Assembly (NCBI RefSeq): GCF_001673405.1
Contig: NZ_LZLV01000012.1
Span: forward strand, 1 to 64,000
Direction of reading: 5' to 3'
Origin: Mycobacterium sp. 1245111.1
Lineage (GTDB): Bacteria > Actinomycetota > Actinomycetes > Mycobacteriales > Mycobacteriaceae
Length of the DNA stretch: 64,000 nt
The notes under the pieces were generated by a model. That model did not search any database and was not told the DNA's origin. It saw only the letters and a list, made by a program, of their open reading frames with translations. Numbering within the stretch: position 1 is the first letter of the stretch; each line of letters opens with the position of its first letter. Below, piece after piece: positions 56,319-64,000 of this stretch. The position numbers and the translations under genes are program-made.

Positions 56319-56876
56319 GTGGCTCGTAAGCTGGCGGCTGTGAGCGGGGTTCTGACGCAGCGTGCACGGCGCGAGACCGAGATGCGGCTGGCTGAGCAGC
56401 CGCGGCGGTTGGCGCATGTCCGGGGCGTCGCGGCGACTGCCGAGCGGTTGAGTCGGCGTTTCGATCCCCAGACAGCGGACTGTCTGGTCGCAGCGGCGTG
56501 GCTGCACGATATCGGTTACGCATCGTCGTTGCGCCGGACCGGGTTTCATCCGCTCGATGGAGCGGAGTACGTGCGAGCGGCCGGCTTCGGGGAGCTGGCC
56601 GCCTCCTTGGTGGCCTTTCATACCGGAGCGCACGCGGAGGCTGCCGAGCGGGGCTTGTCAGGCTTATCCGCGTTCAGTGATCCGCCCAGCGATTTCCTTG
56701 ATGTGCTGACTTTTTGCGATCTGACGACCGGACCTGACGGGGCGCCGATATCACCGCGCGATCGGTTACGCGACGTGCTGTCGCGTTATGGATCCGAGGA
56801 CCCGGTGCACCGGGCGGTCGACGCGGGCCGCGACGAATTGTTGGCGGCCGTCCGGCGAGTACGCGACTGGCTATAA
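56319..56876 (+). CDS. HD-domain protein of the integrative element
   Basis: 185 aa from GTG 56319 (GTG 56340 possible). HD signature AAWLHDIGYAS near 60-70, with a preceding His (RLAHVRGVA) and DLTTGPDG later, so the metal site looks complete. HD proteins hydrolyse phosphate esters of nucleotides. Small HD genes are a recurrent AICE accessory; the specific role is unknown. Convergent with the NUDIX gene (10-bp gap). Confidence 0.75.
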   Translation: MARKLAAVSGVLTQRARRETEMRLAEQPRRLAHVRGVAATAERLSRRFDPQTADCLVAAAWLHDIGYASSLRRTGFHPLDGAEYVRAAGFGELAASLVAFHTGAHAEAAERGLSGLSAFSDPPSDFLDVLTFCDLTTGPDGAPISPRDRLRDVLSRYGSEDPVHRAVDAGRDELLAAVRRVRDWL

Positions 56877-56886
56877 ACCCAGCCGG

Positions 56887-57354
56887 TTAGCCGAGGTAGG
56901 GGCCGTCGCGGTGTTGCAGGTAGTGCTCGATGCGCAGCCTCATCGACGGATGCATATCCAGGTTAGGGATCTCGTCGGGTGCAGTCCAGGCGATGTCCGT
57001 GCTTTCGTGGTCGATGGCAAGGGTGCCGCCGAGCACCGTGGTGGTGAACAGGAGCGAGAATTGCTGGCGGACTTCGCCATCGGTGAACGCGACCACGTGG
57101 CGGGGATTGGTGTAGACACCGACCAGACCCGTGACTTTGACGTCAAGCCCGGTTTCCTCTTTGACTTCCCGCACGGCGGTGTCGGCGATAGTTTCGCCGA
57201 TGTCGTGGCCGCCGCCCGGTAGCGCCCACAGGGTGTTGTCGCGGCGTTTGATCAGCAGAATGCGACCGTGTTCGTCGGTGACGATGGCCGAGGCCGACGG
57301 AACGACACTGTTGGGCGCCGGGGCGTTGGGGTCGTTGTAGTAGTCGGTGCGCAT
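56887..57354 (-). CDS. NUDIX hydrolase, Pif-like
   Basis: 155 aa. Complete Nudix box at ~48-70: GGGHDIGETIADTAVREVKEE followed by TGLDV pattern (G-x5-E-x7-RE-x2-EE-x-G). In the Streptomyces element pSAM2 the Nudix protein Pif blocks entry of a second copy. Position in an AICE backbone suggests the same job, by inference. Six bp upstream of it lies the end of the HTH regulator, so both form a minus operon. Confidence 0.82.
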   Translation of the reverse strand: MRTDYYNDPNAPAPNSVVPSASAIVTDEHGRILLIKRRDNTLWALPGGGHDIGETIADTAVREVKEETGLDVKVTGLVGVYTNPRHVVAFTDGEVRQQFSLLFTTTVLGGTLAIDHESTDIAWTAPDEIPNLDMHPSMRLRIEHYLQHRDGPYLG

Positions 57355-57359
57355 CGGGG

Positions 57360-58160
57360 TCAGCCTTTCGAGGTCAGCGGTCTGGCATGGTCCCAGACCT
57401 GGGTGAAAGCGTCTTCAAGGGTGGCCCAGAGCCGTGGCTCGTGGTGACGTGACAGAACCAGCACAGGGTTGTTGCGCCCGGCTGAGCCGTAGATGTGGAA
57501 GTTGACGATCATGGCGTCATCGACCCGAAAGATCGACGTGTAGAGCGCGGTGTCGTGGGTGCGGATGTCCAGCCCCGGGGTGCCGGCGTGAGGGGCGAGC
57601 AGTTCCACGGACGTGCGGCAGCGGGCGATGACGGCCTCGCCGATCCCTTCCTCCTCGCCGCGCAGGATCGTGGTGGGGGTGTCGGGGTCCCCGACGAGAA
57701 ACCGCACCGTCACACCGCGGGCGGCGGCGGCGAGCAGGGTGTCGAGGAATCCGTCGAGGGTGTCGAACAGGAACGTGGCCGCCAGGACGAGGATGTCGAT
57801 GCCGGTGGTGGCGTCGGCGAAATGCTGCTGCCACATGGTGATGGGTAGCTGGGTGCGGCTGGCATACAGGGTCGCGGTGAACGGCCCACCCGCAGACGCT
57901 GTTGCCACTGCGCTCGCGGTGGAGGGTGGGTACTGGTTGGGCCACAGGTCATGCGGGGTGCAGTCGAGCACCTCGCTGGCTCTGTGGGCGTTGTGTTCGC
58001 GAATTCTGTAGTCGCTATCGGCCAGCCAGCGTCGCACCGACTTGATATCGACACCCACCGCGGTGGCGAACCGCTGCGAGGACAGACCTTTGGCGTGTAG
58101 CCGGTGCACGAGGCGATCGTTGGGAGTGATGGCGGCCTCGGTGCCGTCCTGCTCGTCCAT
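57360..58160 (-). CDS. HTH regulator with degenerate phospholipase-D-like C-terminal domain
   Basis: 266 aa from ATG 58160 (ATG 58175 possible). XRE-type HTH near 20-60: LSSQRFATAVGVDIKSVRRW. The C-terminal part (~100-260) resembles the PLD-like domain found in actinomycete XRE regulators (GIDILVLAATFLFDTLD, VRFLVGDPDTP), but no HxK catalytic pair is visible. Divergent from the SCO3933-like/traB/repSA operon over a repeat-rich promoter, so it is the likely switch for element transfer. Confidence 0.78.
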   Translation of the reverse strand: MDEQDGTEAAITPNDRLVHRLHAKGLSSQRFATAVGVDIKSVRRWLADSDYRIREHNAHRASEVLDCTPHDLWPNQYPPSTASAVATASAGGPFTATLYASRTQLPITMWQQHFADATTGIDILVLAATFLFDTLDGFLDTLLAAAARGVTVRFLVGDPDTPTTILRGEEEGIGEAVIARCRTSVELLAPHAGTPGLDIRTHDTALYTSIFRVDDAMIVNFHIYGSAGRNNPVLVLSRHHEPRLWATLEDAFTQVWDHARPLTSKG

Positions 58161-58265
58161 CGTGCCAGCGCACATCTTCCCGTGTCGTCCGTATCCATCC
58201 CTCAGCGCGTGGTGTCTAGTTTGCCATGCGACTGCCGCCACCCGGCGGCGATAGTGCCGGTGTGA

Positions 58266-58355
58266 TGTCCGTGGGTATGTCCGGGCCGTGTCCGAAATGC
58301 CCGTGGATGTGTCGGAAATGTCGGCATATGTCTCTCGCAACGTCCGTGATGTCCA
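58266..58355. repeat. Cluster of TGTC(C/G)G repeats in the divergent control region
   Basis: TGTCCG/TGTCGG hexamers occur at 58266, 58278, 58289, 58310 and 58319, with variants at 58341 and 58350. The 12-mers GTGTCCGAAATG (58288) and GTGTCGGAAATG (58309) are exactly 21 bp apart, i.e. two helical turns. Possible regulator operators, replication iterons, or TraB recognition repeats (clt) of the kind known in Streptomyces elements. Confidence 0.6.
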
Positions 58356-58414
58356 CGTGAACTGAGTCCAGCGCCGGACCGGCGTCAACAGCTCACGAAA
58401 GGACCAGTAGGACA

Positions 58415-58759
58415 ATGCGTTTGAGAATCGATACGTCTGGGACTCGTTTTATCGTCACCCGTGCTCCTGAGCCACGGCTGAACTTCGAAACCGGCGCCCC
58501 GAAAGTCGACACCGCCACCGGGATGCCGATGTACGCCACCCAGGTCCTCGCGCTGGATGACTCCGGCGGCGAAGTGCTCATTGTCACTGTGGCAGGAGAC
58601 CCCAAAGTGACAGTCACGCAGCCTGTTTCGGTAGTTGGTCTGGTGGCCATCCCGTGGGCCCAAGGTGATCGCAGCGGGGTGGCGTTCCGTGCTGATGCCC
58701 TCACCGCCGCCACCGCCAGTGGTGCTGCGCCGAGTGAGCAGACACGCCCGCAGAAGTAA
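58415..58759 (+). CDS. SCO3933-like AICE regulatory/accessory protein
   Basis: 114 aa, soluble beta-rich protein with LNFETGAPKVDTATGMPMYA and VVGLVAIPWAQG. Size, composition and position directly before traB match the SCO3933 family that precedes FtsK-like genes in Streptomyces AICEs. Function unproven. First gene of the transfer/replication operon. Confidence 0.7.
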   Translation: MRLRIDTSGTRFIVTRAPEPRLNFETGAPKVDTATGMPMYATQVLALDDSGGEVLIVTVAGDPKVTVTQPVSVVGLVAIPWAQGDRSGVAFRADALTAATASGAAPSEQTRPQK

Positions 58760-58863
58760 CAACCCCCAAGCGGGTGTGGGGTGCGGTGAGCAGATCATCG
58801 CACCCCGCCACCCCGACACCCCGGGCATTGCTGTTGACCACACGCTCACGGAGGGCATCTCTC

Positions 58864-60309
58864 ATGACATCGAACAAGAAGAACACCACCAACAGTGGAT
58901 CAGGCGATGACGACTGGTTCGGAGAACTGGTCATGTCGCTGTTCACCGCATCCGGGTATGTGCTGTGGTGGGCGGTGCTGTTCCCGGCGATCAGCGTGCC
59001 CATCATCGCCAGCCTCGTCCTTGCTATCAGCCACGGCCCACGCGTGGGCCTGATCTGCGCGATCGTGTGCAGTGCCGGGTATGCGGGCTGGGCCTGGCTC
59101 CAACCGGGGTCATTTCGCGCCTGGGTGACCGAACCGGTACGGCGGCGCTGGCTCACGTGGTCGCGCTACACCCGCACCTGGGAATCGACCTGCACCTTGC
59201 ACGGCCTGACCGCCACCCTCGGCGGACGCACTCTCACTCCCACCCTGCGCACGGTGACGATCGGTAAAACCACCGATGTGCTCGTGGTGCGGATCGTCAC
59301 CGGCCAGTCCGTGGCAGATTGGCATAAACAGTCCGACGCGCTGGCCGCCGCGTGGCGCGCCGGCCGCATCAGCATCACCGCCATCTCGCCCGGCGAACTG
59401 CGCATCACGTTAATGCGCGCAGACGTGCTGGCTGAACCGATCGCCCTGCCCATGCCAACCCCGGCCACCCCGGTCGATCTGGTGTCGGTGCGGGTCGGGA
59501 TCACCGAAACGCGACATTGGTGGCAGGTGCCGCTGCTCGGTCACCACGTGCTGATCGCCGGGGCAACCGGCGCAGGCAAAGGCTCAGTGCTGTGGTCGTT
59601 GATCGCCGGCATTGCCCCCGCGGTGAAGACCGGGCTGGTCCGGTTGTGTGTCATCGACCCCAAAGGCGGCATGGAACTCGGTGCCGGAGCACCCCTGTTC
59701 ACCGTGTTCACCCACGACGCCACCGACACCACCCTGGACTTGCTACGCCAGCTCGTCACGGTGATGCACGCCCGGGCGAATCGTCTGCGCGGCCACACCC
59801 GCCTACACACCCCCACGACGTCGGAGCCGTTGTTCGTTGCGGTGATCGATGAGATCGCCGCACTGACCGCATACGTGACCGACCGCAAGGTCCGCACCGA
59901 AATCGAACAACTCCTGGGCCTGCTGCTCTCCCAAGGCCGCGCAGTCGGCATCAGCGTGGTCGCCGCGGTCCAAGACCCGGCCAAAGACACCCTGCCGGTA
60001 CGGCAGCTGTTCACGGTGCGGATCGGGTTGCGGCTGACCGAAGCCACCCAAACCACCATGGTCCTCGGCCAAGGGGCGCGCGATGCCGGGGCAGAATGCG
60101 ACCGCATCCCCGACACCACCCCCGGGGTGGGCTACATGATGGTTGACGGCACCGCCCACGCCCAGCGGGTGCGGGCCTTTCACGTCACCGACCACGACAT
60201 TACCGCCCTGGCCAGCCGGTTCCGCCGAACCGCGAGGCGACCGAACAAGCCCCACCAGCCACACAACACCGATACCGGCCACACCGCGAGTGAGGGCAGC
60301 GGTGAATAG
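58864..60309 (+). CDS. traB: TraB/FtsK-SpoIIIE-type DNA translocase
   Basis: 481 aa from ATG 58864. Two to three TM helices at ~30-75 (LWWAVLFPAISVPIIASLVL, then ICAIVCSAGYAGW). FtsK-like motor: Walker A GATGAGKGS near 235, Walker B VAVIDEIAAL near 325, and VVAAVQDPAKD. In AICEs a single hexameric TraB pumps double-stranded DNA between hyphae or cells. Overlaps the repSA start by 8 bp. Symbol given by function; the gene is divergent from Streptomyces traB. Confidence 0.88.
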   Translation: MTSNKKNTTNSGSGDDDWFGELVMSLFTASGYVLWWAVLFPAISVPIIASLVLAISHGPRVGLICAIVCSAGYAGWAWLQPGSFRAWVTEPVRRRWLTWSRYTRTWESTCTLHGLTATLGGRTLTPTLRTVTIGKTTDVLVVRIVTGQSVADWHKQSDALAAAWRAGRISITAISPGELRITLMRADVLAEPIALPMPTPATPVDLVSVRVGITETRHWWQVPLLGHHVLIAGATGAGKGSVLWSLIAGIAPAVKTGLVRLCVIDPKGGMELGAGAPLFTVFTHDATDTTLDLLRQLVTVMHARANRLRGHTRLHTPTTSEPLFVAVIDEIAALTAYVTDRKVRTEIEQLLGLLLSQGRAVGISVVAAVQDPAKDTLPVRQLFTVRIGLRLTEATQTTMVLGQGARDAGAECDRIPDTTPGVGYMMVDGTAHAQRVRAFHVTDHDITALASRFRRTARRPNKPHQPHNTDTGHTASEGSGE

Positions 60310-61792
60310 CTCCACGACATCGGCGCAGCTTGTCCTACCGGGTGTTCCGGATACAGCTGACACCGCCCGGGTGGTCGAGCAGATGGTGCGGCGCGCCGCC
60401 TCGATGGGATACGAATCCTGGTGGCGACGAGCAGAATCCGTCGGATTCTGCGCCCACCCCATCCAGCTGATCGGTGCCGATGAGTACGGGCGTCAGCGGG
60501 TGGTATGGACGCGCTGCAACAACCGTCGCGCCCACATCTGCCCCTCCTGCTCGGATCTCTACGCCCGCGACACCTGGCAACTCGTGCACTCCGGTGCCGC
60601 TGGCGGTCACCACGGCATGCCCACCACGGTGGCCGATCATCCGCAAGTGTTTGTCACTCTCACCGCACCGAGCTTCGGGGCCGTCCACACCGCCACGAAG
60701 TCACGGGAGAAGGCAGCGCAGGTGTGCCGCGACCAGCACCGGGTCGGCGGCTACCGACGCTGCCCGCATGGAAAACAATTGTGGTGCAGCATGTCCCATG
60801 ATCATGGCGACGAGCGGGTCGGCCAGCCGCTGTGTCCGGAGTGCTACGACTATGCCGGGCATGTGCTGTTCACGTGGCACCTGCCCGAACTGTGGCGACG
60901 CTTCACCATCACCCTGCGGCGCGCCCTACGCAAAAGCCTGAAAGCCGCCGGAGTTGACCCGGATACGGTGCGAGTGAGCTTCATCAAGATCGTCGAACTG
61001 CAAGCCCGCGCTATCCCACACATCCACGCACTGATCCGCCTGGATCCCCACGACGACCTTGACCGCCCCGGGTGGGAATCACCTATCGGTGCAGTCGAAC
61101 TCGCTAGGGTCATCCAGTACGCCATCCGCACCGTCACACTCACCGTCAACGACCCGACAGCCGATGGCGGTGGGCAGACGATACGGTTCGGCACACAGAT
61201 CGACACCCAACCGCTAACCGCATCGGTGGATCCGCCGCCAAATGAGCACAATTCAGGCTCAGGCCGGTCCATGTCTAGCCGGCTGGTGGCGCGCTATCTC
61301 GCCAAGTATGTCACCAAATCCTTGGCGGCCCTCGGAATCAGCGCACGCCGCCTATCTACGGAAGCCATACCCGACCTGGACGTGTCCGAGCATGTGCGGA
61401 CCATCCTGACCACCATCAGCGATCTCGCGGACAAAGGACTGTCCGGCATCGGGCGGTGGTTGCACACCCTCGGATTCCGCGGCCACATCACCAGCAAATC
61501 CCGCCGTTATTCGACTACCATGACCGTGCTGCGCGAACAGCGCGCCATTTGGACGCGTGAGGAAAGCTCGAAAAGCACTGCATACCAATACGATCCCGAC
61601 TGTGACTTCGCCGGTGGCGATGATCTGGTGGCGTGGGAGTTTGACCGTGCCGGCCCCGGCAGCCTCGGCGATCGCAGTCTCGTCTATTCCGCGGCCCTCC
61701 AACGTATTCACATCCGCCGCATCGGACTAGTGGAAGCCCGTCGCCACACACGCAGCCAGCATTGGGATCCACCAGGGGCAAGCGATGGCTGA
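60302..61792 (+). CDS. repSA: RepSA-like rolling-circle replication initiator
   Basis: 496 aa from GTG 60302, overlapping traB. Zinc-finger-like CNNRRAHICPSCSDLYARDTW region, HUH motif IPHIHALIRLD (His-x-His) and the nicking-Tyr motif YLAKYVTKS. This is the order of pSAM2 RepSA (PF20199 type). Nicks the excised circle at its origin before transfer. Its end overlaps the small ORF 61785-61982. Confidence 0.88.
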   Translation: MNSSTTSAQLVLPGVPDTADTARVVEQMVRRAASMGYESWWRRAESVGFCAHPIQLIGADEYGRQRVVWTRCNNRRAHICPSCSDLYARDTWQLVHSGAAGGHHGMPTTVADHPQVFVTLTAPSFGAVHTATKSREKAAQVCRDQHRVGGYRRCPHGKQLWCSMSHDHGDERVGQPLCPECYDYAGHVLFTWHLPELWRRFTITLRRALRKSLKAAGVDPDTVRVSFIKIVELQARAIPHIHALIRLDPHDDLDRPGWESPIGAVELARVIQYAIRTVTLTVNDPTADGGGQTIRFGTQIDTQPLTASVDPPPNEHNSGSGRSMSSRLVARYLAKYVTKSLAALGISARRLSTEAIPDLDVSEHVRTILTTISDLADKGLSGIGRWLHTLGFRGHITSKSRRYSTTMTVLREQRAIWTREESSKSTAYQYDPDCDFAGGDDLVAWEFDRAGPGSLGDRSLVYSAALQRIHIRRIGLVEARRHTRSQHWDPPGASDG

Positions 61793-61982
61793 ACGATGCC
61801 CAACCCCACATGCTCGCTCCGAATGTGACGCTCGAATTAATGCACCGAGCATGTCAGAGGGAGGTGTTCAAATTGACCTGCCGAACCGGAATCGGCTTCC
61901 GCGCGAGGCCAACCGCGCGCTGGTAAACGTCATACTGGCTGTGCGGGACCGGACCCGCGGATCACGAAGGGAAGTGGCATGA
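61785..61982 (+). CDS. Small coupled protein in the excisionase position
   Basis: 65 aa (or 43 aa from ATG 61851). Overlaps repSA by 8 bp and the integrase start by an ATGA junction, so it is almost certainly translated. AICEs usually have the excisionase gene (xis) here, but no MerR-like HTH can be seen; the C-terminus is basic (NRALVNVILAVRDRTRG). Could be a recombination directionality factor for the serine integrase. Confidence 0.55.
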   Translation: MAERCPTPHARSECDARINAPSMSEGGVQIDLPNRNRLPREANRALVNVILAVRDRTRGSRREVA

Positions 61983-63625
61983 GCCTCAGGTTCGCTTTCT
62001 ATGGCCGAGTGAGTACCGAGGACGCTCAAGATCCCGAGGCGAGCCGCAGCTGGCAGAAACGTCGTGCCATCGATCTGATCACTCCGCATGGCGGAGTCCT
62101 CGCTGTCGACTACTTCGATATAGGTCAAAGCCGTTCGCTTCCCTGGAAACGCAGACCGGAGGCTTCACGTCTGCTTGCAGATGTCACTTCTCGTGACCGT
62201 GGCTTCGATGCCGTGGTGATCGGGGAACCTGCTCGCGCGTTCTACGGACCGCAATTTGCGCTCACTTTCCCGGTGCTCACGCACTACGGGGTTGGCCTAT
62301 GGGTGCCTGAAGTCGGCGGAGCGGTTGATCCCGGATCCGAGGCACACGACCTCGTGATGACGCTCTTCGGCGGTATGAGCAAGGGAGAACGCGCACGAAT
62401 CCAGATGCGCGTCCGTACCGCGATGTCGGCACTCGCGCAGGACACAACCAGATACCTCGGCGGTCGCCCACCGTACGGGTATCGACTCGTCGATGCCGGC
62501 CCGCATCCCAACCCTGCCAAGGCAAGTCTTGGGCAGCGGCTCCATCGTCTCGAACCCGACCCCGCGACATGTTCGGTCGTCGAGCGGATCTACCGCATGT
62601 ACGCCGATGGTGCTGGCTTGCGCTTCATCGCACAGCAGCTCACCGACGATGGAGTGCCATCACCAAGCCAATATGACCCGGCGCGGAACCGGCACCGTGA
62701 TCCGCGCGGATGGTCCCATTCGGCGATCCGCGCAATCCTCGACAACCCGGCGTACCGCGGTATTCGTGTGTGGGGCAAGCAGGAGAAATACGAGGTCTTG
62801 GTCAACCCCGACGATGTCGCTGCCGGGTACGAGACTCGCATGCGGTGGCGTGACGAGGTCGACTGGATCGCACCTGACCGGCGAACGCACGAAGCGCTGA
62901 TCACTGACGAGCTGGCGCGGGCTGTCCGACTTCGGATGCAGGCGCGGCGGGGTCCGGGTCTTGTGTGTAGCAGAGAATCGACGGTGCCATATGCGCTGCG
63001 CGGGCTGCTGTTCTGTGCCGCATGTGGACGCCGCATGCAGGGTGCCGCCCGACCAGGGAAGCAAACAACGCGCATCCTCTACCGATGTGAGCTGGGCAAG
63101 TCGCGTTCCGTACCTGTGGACCTGAGTGACCATCCGCGCACCGTCTATCTTCGGGAAGACGAGGTGACCGCACGACTGGACGAATGGATCGCCACCCTGG
63201 CCGATCCAGAAGACCTCGCCCGCGGGCAGGAGATGGACCCCTCGGCGAGAACTGGCCACGCCGCCTTGCAGCGCGAGCTGAGCGAGGTCAATAGCAAGGT
63301 TGCCGCCTTGGTCGCGGCCGTGGAGTCTGGTGTGGCCGTTGAGGACTTGACTGCTGCGTTGCGTCGTCGCACGGCCGAGCGCGACGAGCTGAGGGCACGT
63401 CTTGAGCGCACGGAGCGGCCCCATGTCATGTCTGCCGCACAGATCAGCCAGCTGGTCGAAGAATTGGGCGGGCTGTCGGCCATCCTCGGTGCGGCAACCG
63501 GGGCGGAACGCGCTCAGGTGTACGCAAGCTTGGGTCTGCGTCTAGATTACGATCCGCACCTGCGGCGAGTCACGGCGACAGCCGACCTGAGTCGTGTCGC
63601 CGGATGTGTCCGAGGGGGGACTTGA
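61979..63625 (+). CDS. int: Large serine recombinase (element integrase)
   Basis: 548 aa. Resolvase catalytic domain 1-150 with nucleophile Ser12 in YGRVSTED; recombinase domain ~160-280 (GGRPPYGYRLVD, RAILDNPAYRGIRVWGK). Zinc ribbon ~345-375 (LLFCAACGRRMQ, YRCELG) and a coiled coil ~430-470. Integrates the element at the tRNA-Leu 3' end. Its last codons and TGA lie inside the att repeat, so the C-terminus differs between integrated and circular forms. A serine integrase in a tRNA gene is less usual than tyrosine integrases. Confidence 0.93.
   Translation: MSLRFAFYGRVSTEDAQDPEASRSWQKRRAIDLITPHGGVLAVDYFDIGQSRSLPWKRRPEASRLLADVTSRDRGFDAVVIGEPARAFYGPQFALTFPVLTHYGVGLWVPEVGGAVDPGSEAHDLVMTLFGGMSKGERARIQMRVRTAMSALAQDTTRYLGGRPPYGYRLVDAGPHPNPAKASLGQRLHRLEPDPATCSVVERIYRMYADGAGLRFIAQQLTDDGVPSPSQYDPARNRHRDPRGWSHSAIRAILDNPAYRGIRVWGKQEKYEVLVNPDDVAAGYETRMRWRDEVDWIAPDRRTHEALITDELARAVRLRMQARRGPGLVCSRESTVPYALRGLLFCAACGRRMQGAARPGKQTTRILYRCELGKSRSVPVDLSDHPRTVYLREDEVTARLDEWIATLADPEDLARGQEMDPSARTGHAALQRELSEVNSKVAALVAAVESGVAVEDLTAALRRRTAERDELRARLERTERPHVMSAAQISQLVEELGGLSAILGAATGAERAQVYASLGLRLDYDPHLRRVTATADLSRVAGCVRGGT
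63606..63624. repeat. Right attachment-site copy (att core)
   Basis: Identical to 34-52. It comprises the final 18 nt of tRNA-Leu plus one base and the end of the integrase gene. Confidence 0.88.
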
Positions 63626-63692
63626 ACCCCCACGCCCATTAGTAGGGCACTAGCACCTCAAGCTAGCGCGTCTGCCATTCCGCCACTCGGAC
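63607..63692 (-). tRNA. tRNA-Leu (anticodon GAG)
   Basis: 86 nt, class II. Acceptor GTCCGAG pairs with CTCGGAC plus discriminator A; anticodon stem CTAGC/GCTAG closes the loop TTGAGGT with anticodon GAG; T-arm GGGGG-TTCAAGT-CCCCC; a variable arm of tRNA-Leu length is present. CCA is not encoded. Integration target of the element; the gene is intact. Confidence 0.96.
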
Positions 63693-63798
63693 CGACGCCA
63701 ATGAATTGGCAGCTAAGGCTATCGGATCTCCTCCCCGCGCCCAAACCAGCCCGGCGAGCCGTGTGGCGCGCGGCGGCGTCGACGGCGATGGTAGGAAA

Positions 63799-64000
63799 GT
63801 GACTGTGACGGTGCCCGCCGAGACTCCGATCGACGACGTCGTGGACGTGGTCAGCAAGCTGATCCGGTTCGACACCACCAACACCGGCGACCTCGACACC
63901 ACCAAGGGCGAAGCCGAATGCGCCCACTGGGTGGCCGCGCAGCTCGAGGAGGTCGGCTACCAGACCGAATACCTGGAATCGGGCGCACCGGGCCGGGGCA
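63799..64000 (+). CDS. M20/M25/M40 family metallopeptidase, partial (runs off window)
   Basis: N-terminal ~67 residues only. Reads LIRFDTTNTGD followed by GEAECAHWVAAQLEEVGYQ, the standard start of M20 peptidases such as M. tuberculosis Rv2141c. GTG 63799 is the outer start; GTG 63805 has better spacing (8 nt) from AGGA at 63793. This is host chromosome beside the tRNA, not part of the element. Confidence 0.85.
   Translation, partial: MTVTVPAETPIDDVVDVVSKLIRFDTTNTGDLDTTKGEAECAHWVAAQLEEVGYQTEYLESGAPGRG

Overview
The window looks like chromosome of a mycobacterium (Mycolicibacterium-type actinomycete). It is GC-rich, with many overlapping ATGA/GTGA gene junctions, an MmpS/MmpL pair, mycothiol-type enzymes, F420/LLM oxidoreductases and an actinomycete-type integrative-element backbone. 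Nearly all of it appears to be one integrated element of about 63.6 kb. A 19-bp direct repeat lies at 34-52 and at 63606-63624. The right copy is the 3' end of an intact tRNA-Leu(GAG) gene (63607-63692, minus strand). Beside it sits a large serine recombinase (61979-63625) whose stop codon lies inside the repeat. Only bases 1-33, the tRNA and a partial M20 peptidase (63799 onward) are host flank.

The right end (56319-63625) is the mobility backbone of an AICE (actinomycete integrative and conjugative element): HD protein, NUDIX protein (compare Pif of pSAM2), HTH regulator, SCO3933-like protein, TraB/FtsK-type translocase, RepSA-like HUH initiator, a small coupled ORF and the integrase. The remaining ~56 kb is catabolic cargo with many TetR/AraC switches.

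Cargo from left to right: (i) 130-6146, a minus operon (thiolase-like protein, zinc ADH, CMD protein), then TetR, hotdog thioesterase, alpha/beta hydrolase, TetR; (ii) 6163-10218, a complete CYP153 hydroxylase system (ferredoxin, P450, ferredoxin reductase) with a divergent AraC regulator; (iii) 10501-25584, a ten-gene plus operon (thiolase-like protein + DUF35, LLM oxidoreductase, four MaoC/hotdog proteins, enoyl-CoA hydratase, TIGR03084 protein, AtuA) facing a minus operon (biotin-dependent carboxylase beta and alpha subunits, acyl-CoA dehydrogenase, AMP ligase), with a TetR gene between them; this gene set resembles acyclic-terpene / 3-methyl-branched acyl-CoA catabolism; (iv) 25888-34276 plus remnants, a Baeyer-Villiger block (two di-iron ferritin-like proteins, SDR, two intact BVMOs, LipR-like esterase); (v) 46809-55969, a second P450 operon (P450, transglutaminase-like, acyl-CoA ligase, two acyl-CoA dehydrogenases, BtrH-like, SCP2, NDMA-type ADH). 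Together these would hydroxylate a hydrophobic substrate, oxidise it to ketone/ester/acid, activate it with CoA and shorten it. The natural substrate cannot be read from sequence.

A third BVMO gene is split by a 10,792-bp insertion (34594-45385). The insertion has IS21-type istA/istB, 52-bp imperfect terminal inverted repeats and a perfect 5-bp target duplication (CTGGT). Removing it restores the BVMO reading frame exactly. Unlike a normal IS21 element it carries a cargo: a CsoR/CstR-type repressor, MmpS/MmpL, a DsbA-like protein, an SQR/FCSD-like flavoprotein, a Sap/GAP membrane protein and a TauE/SafE exporter. Two matching TACC-N4-GGGGTATG operator candidates flank the repressor and the divergent promoter. 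This nested transposon, apparently a sulfur- or metal-responsive module, is the most unusual part of the window.
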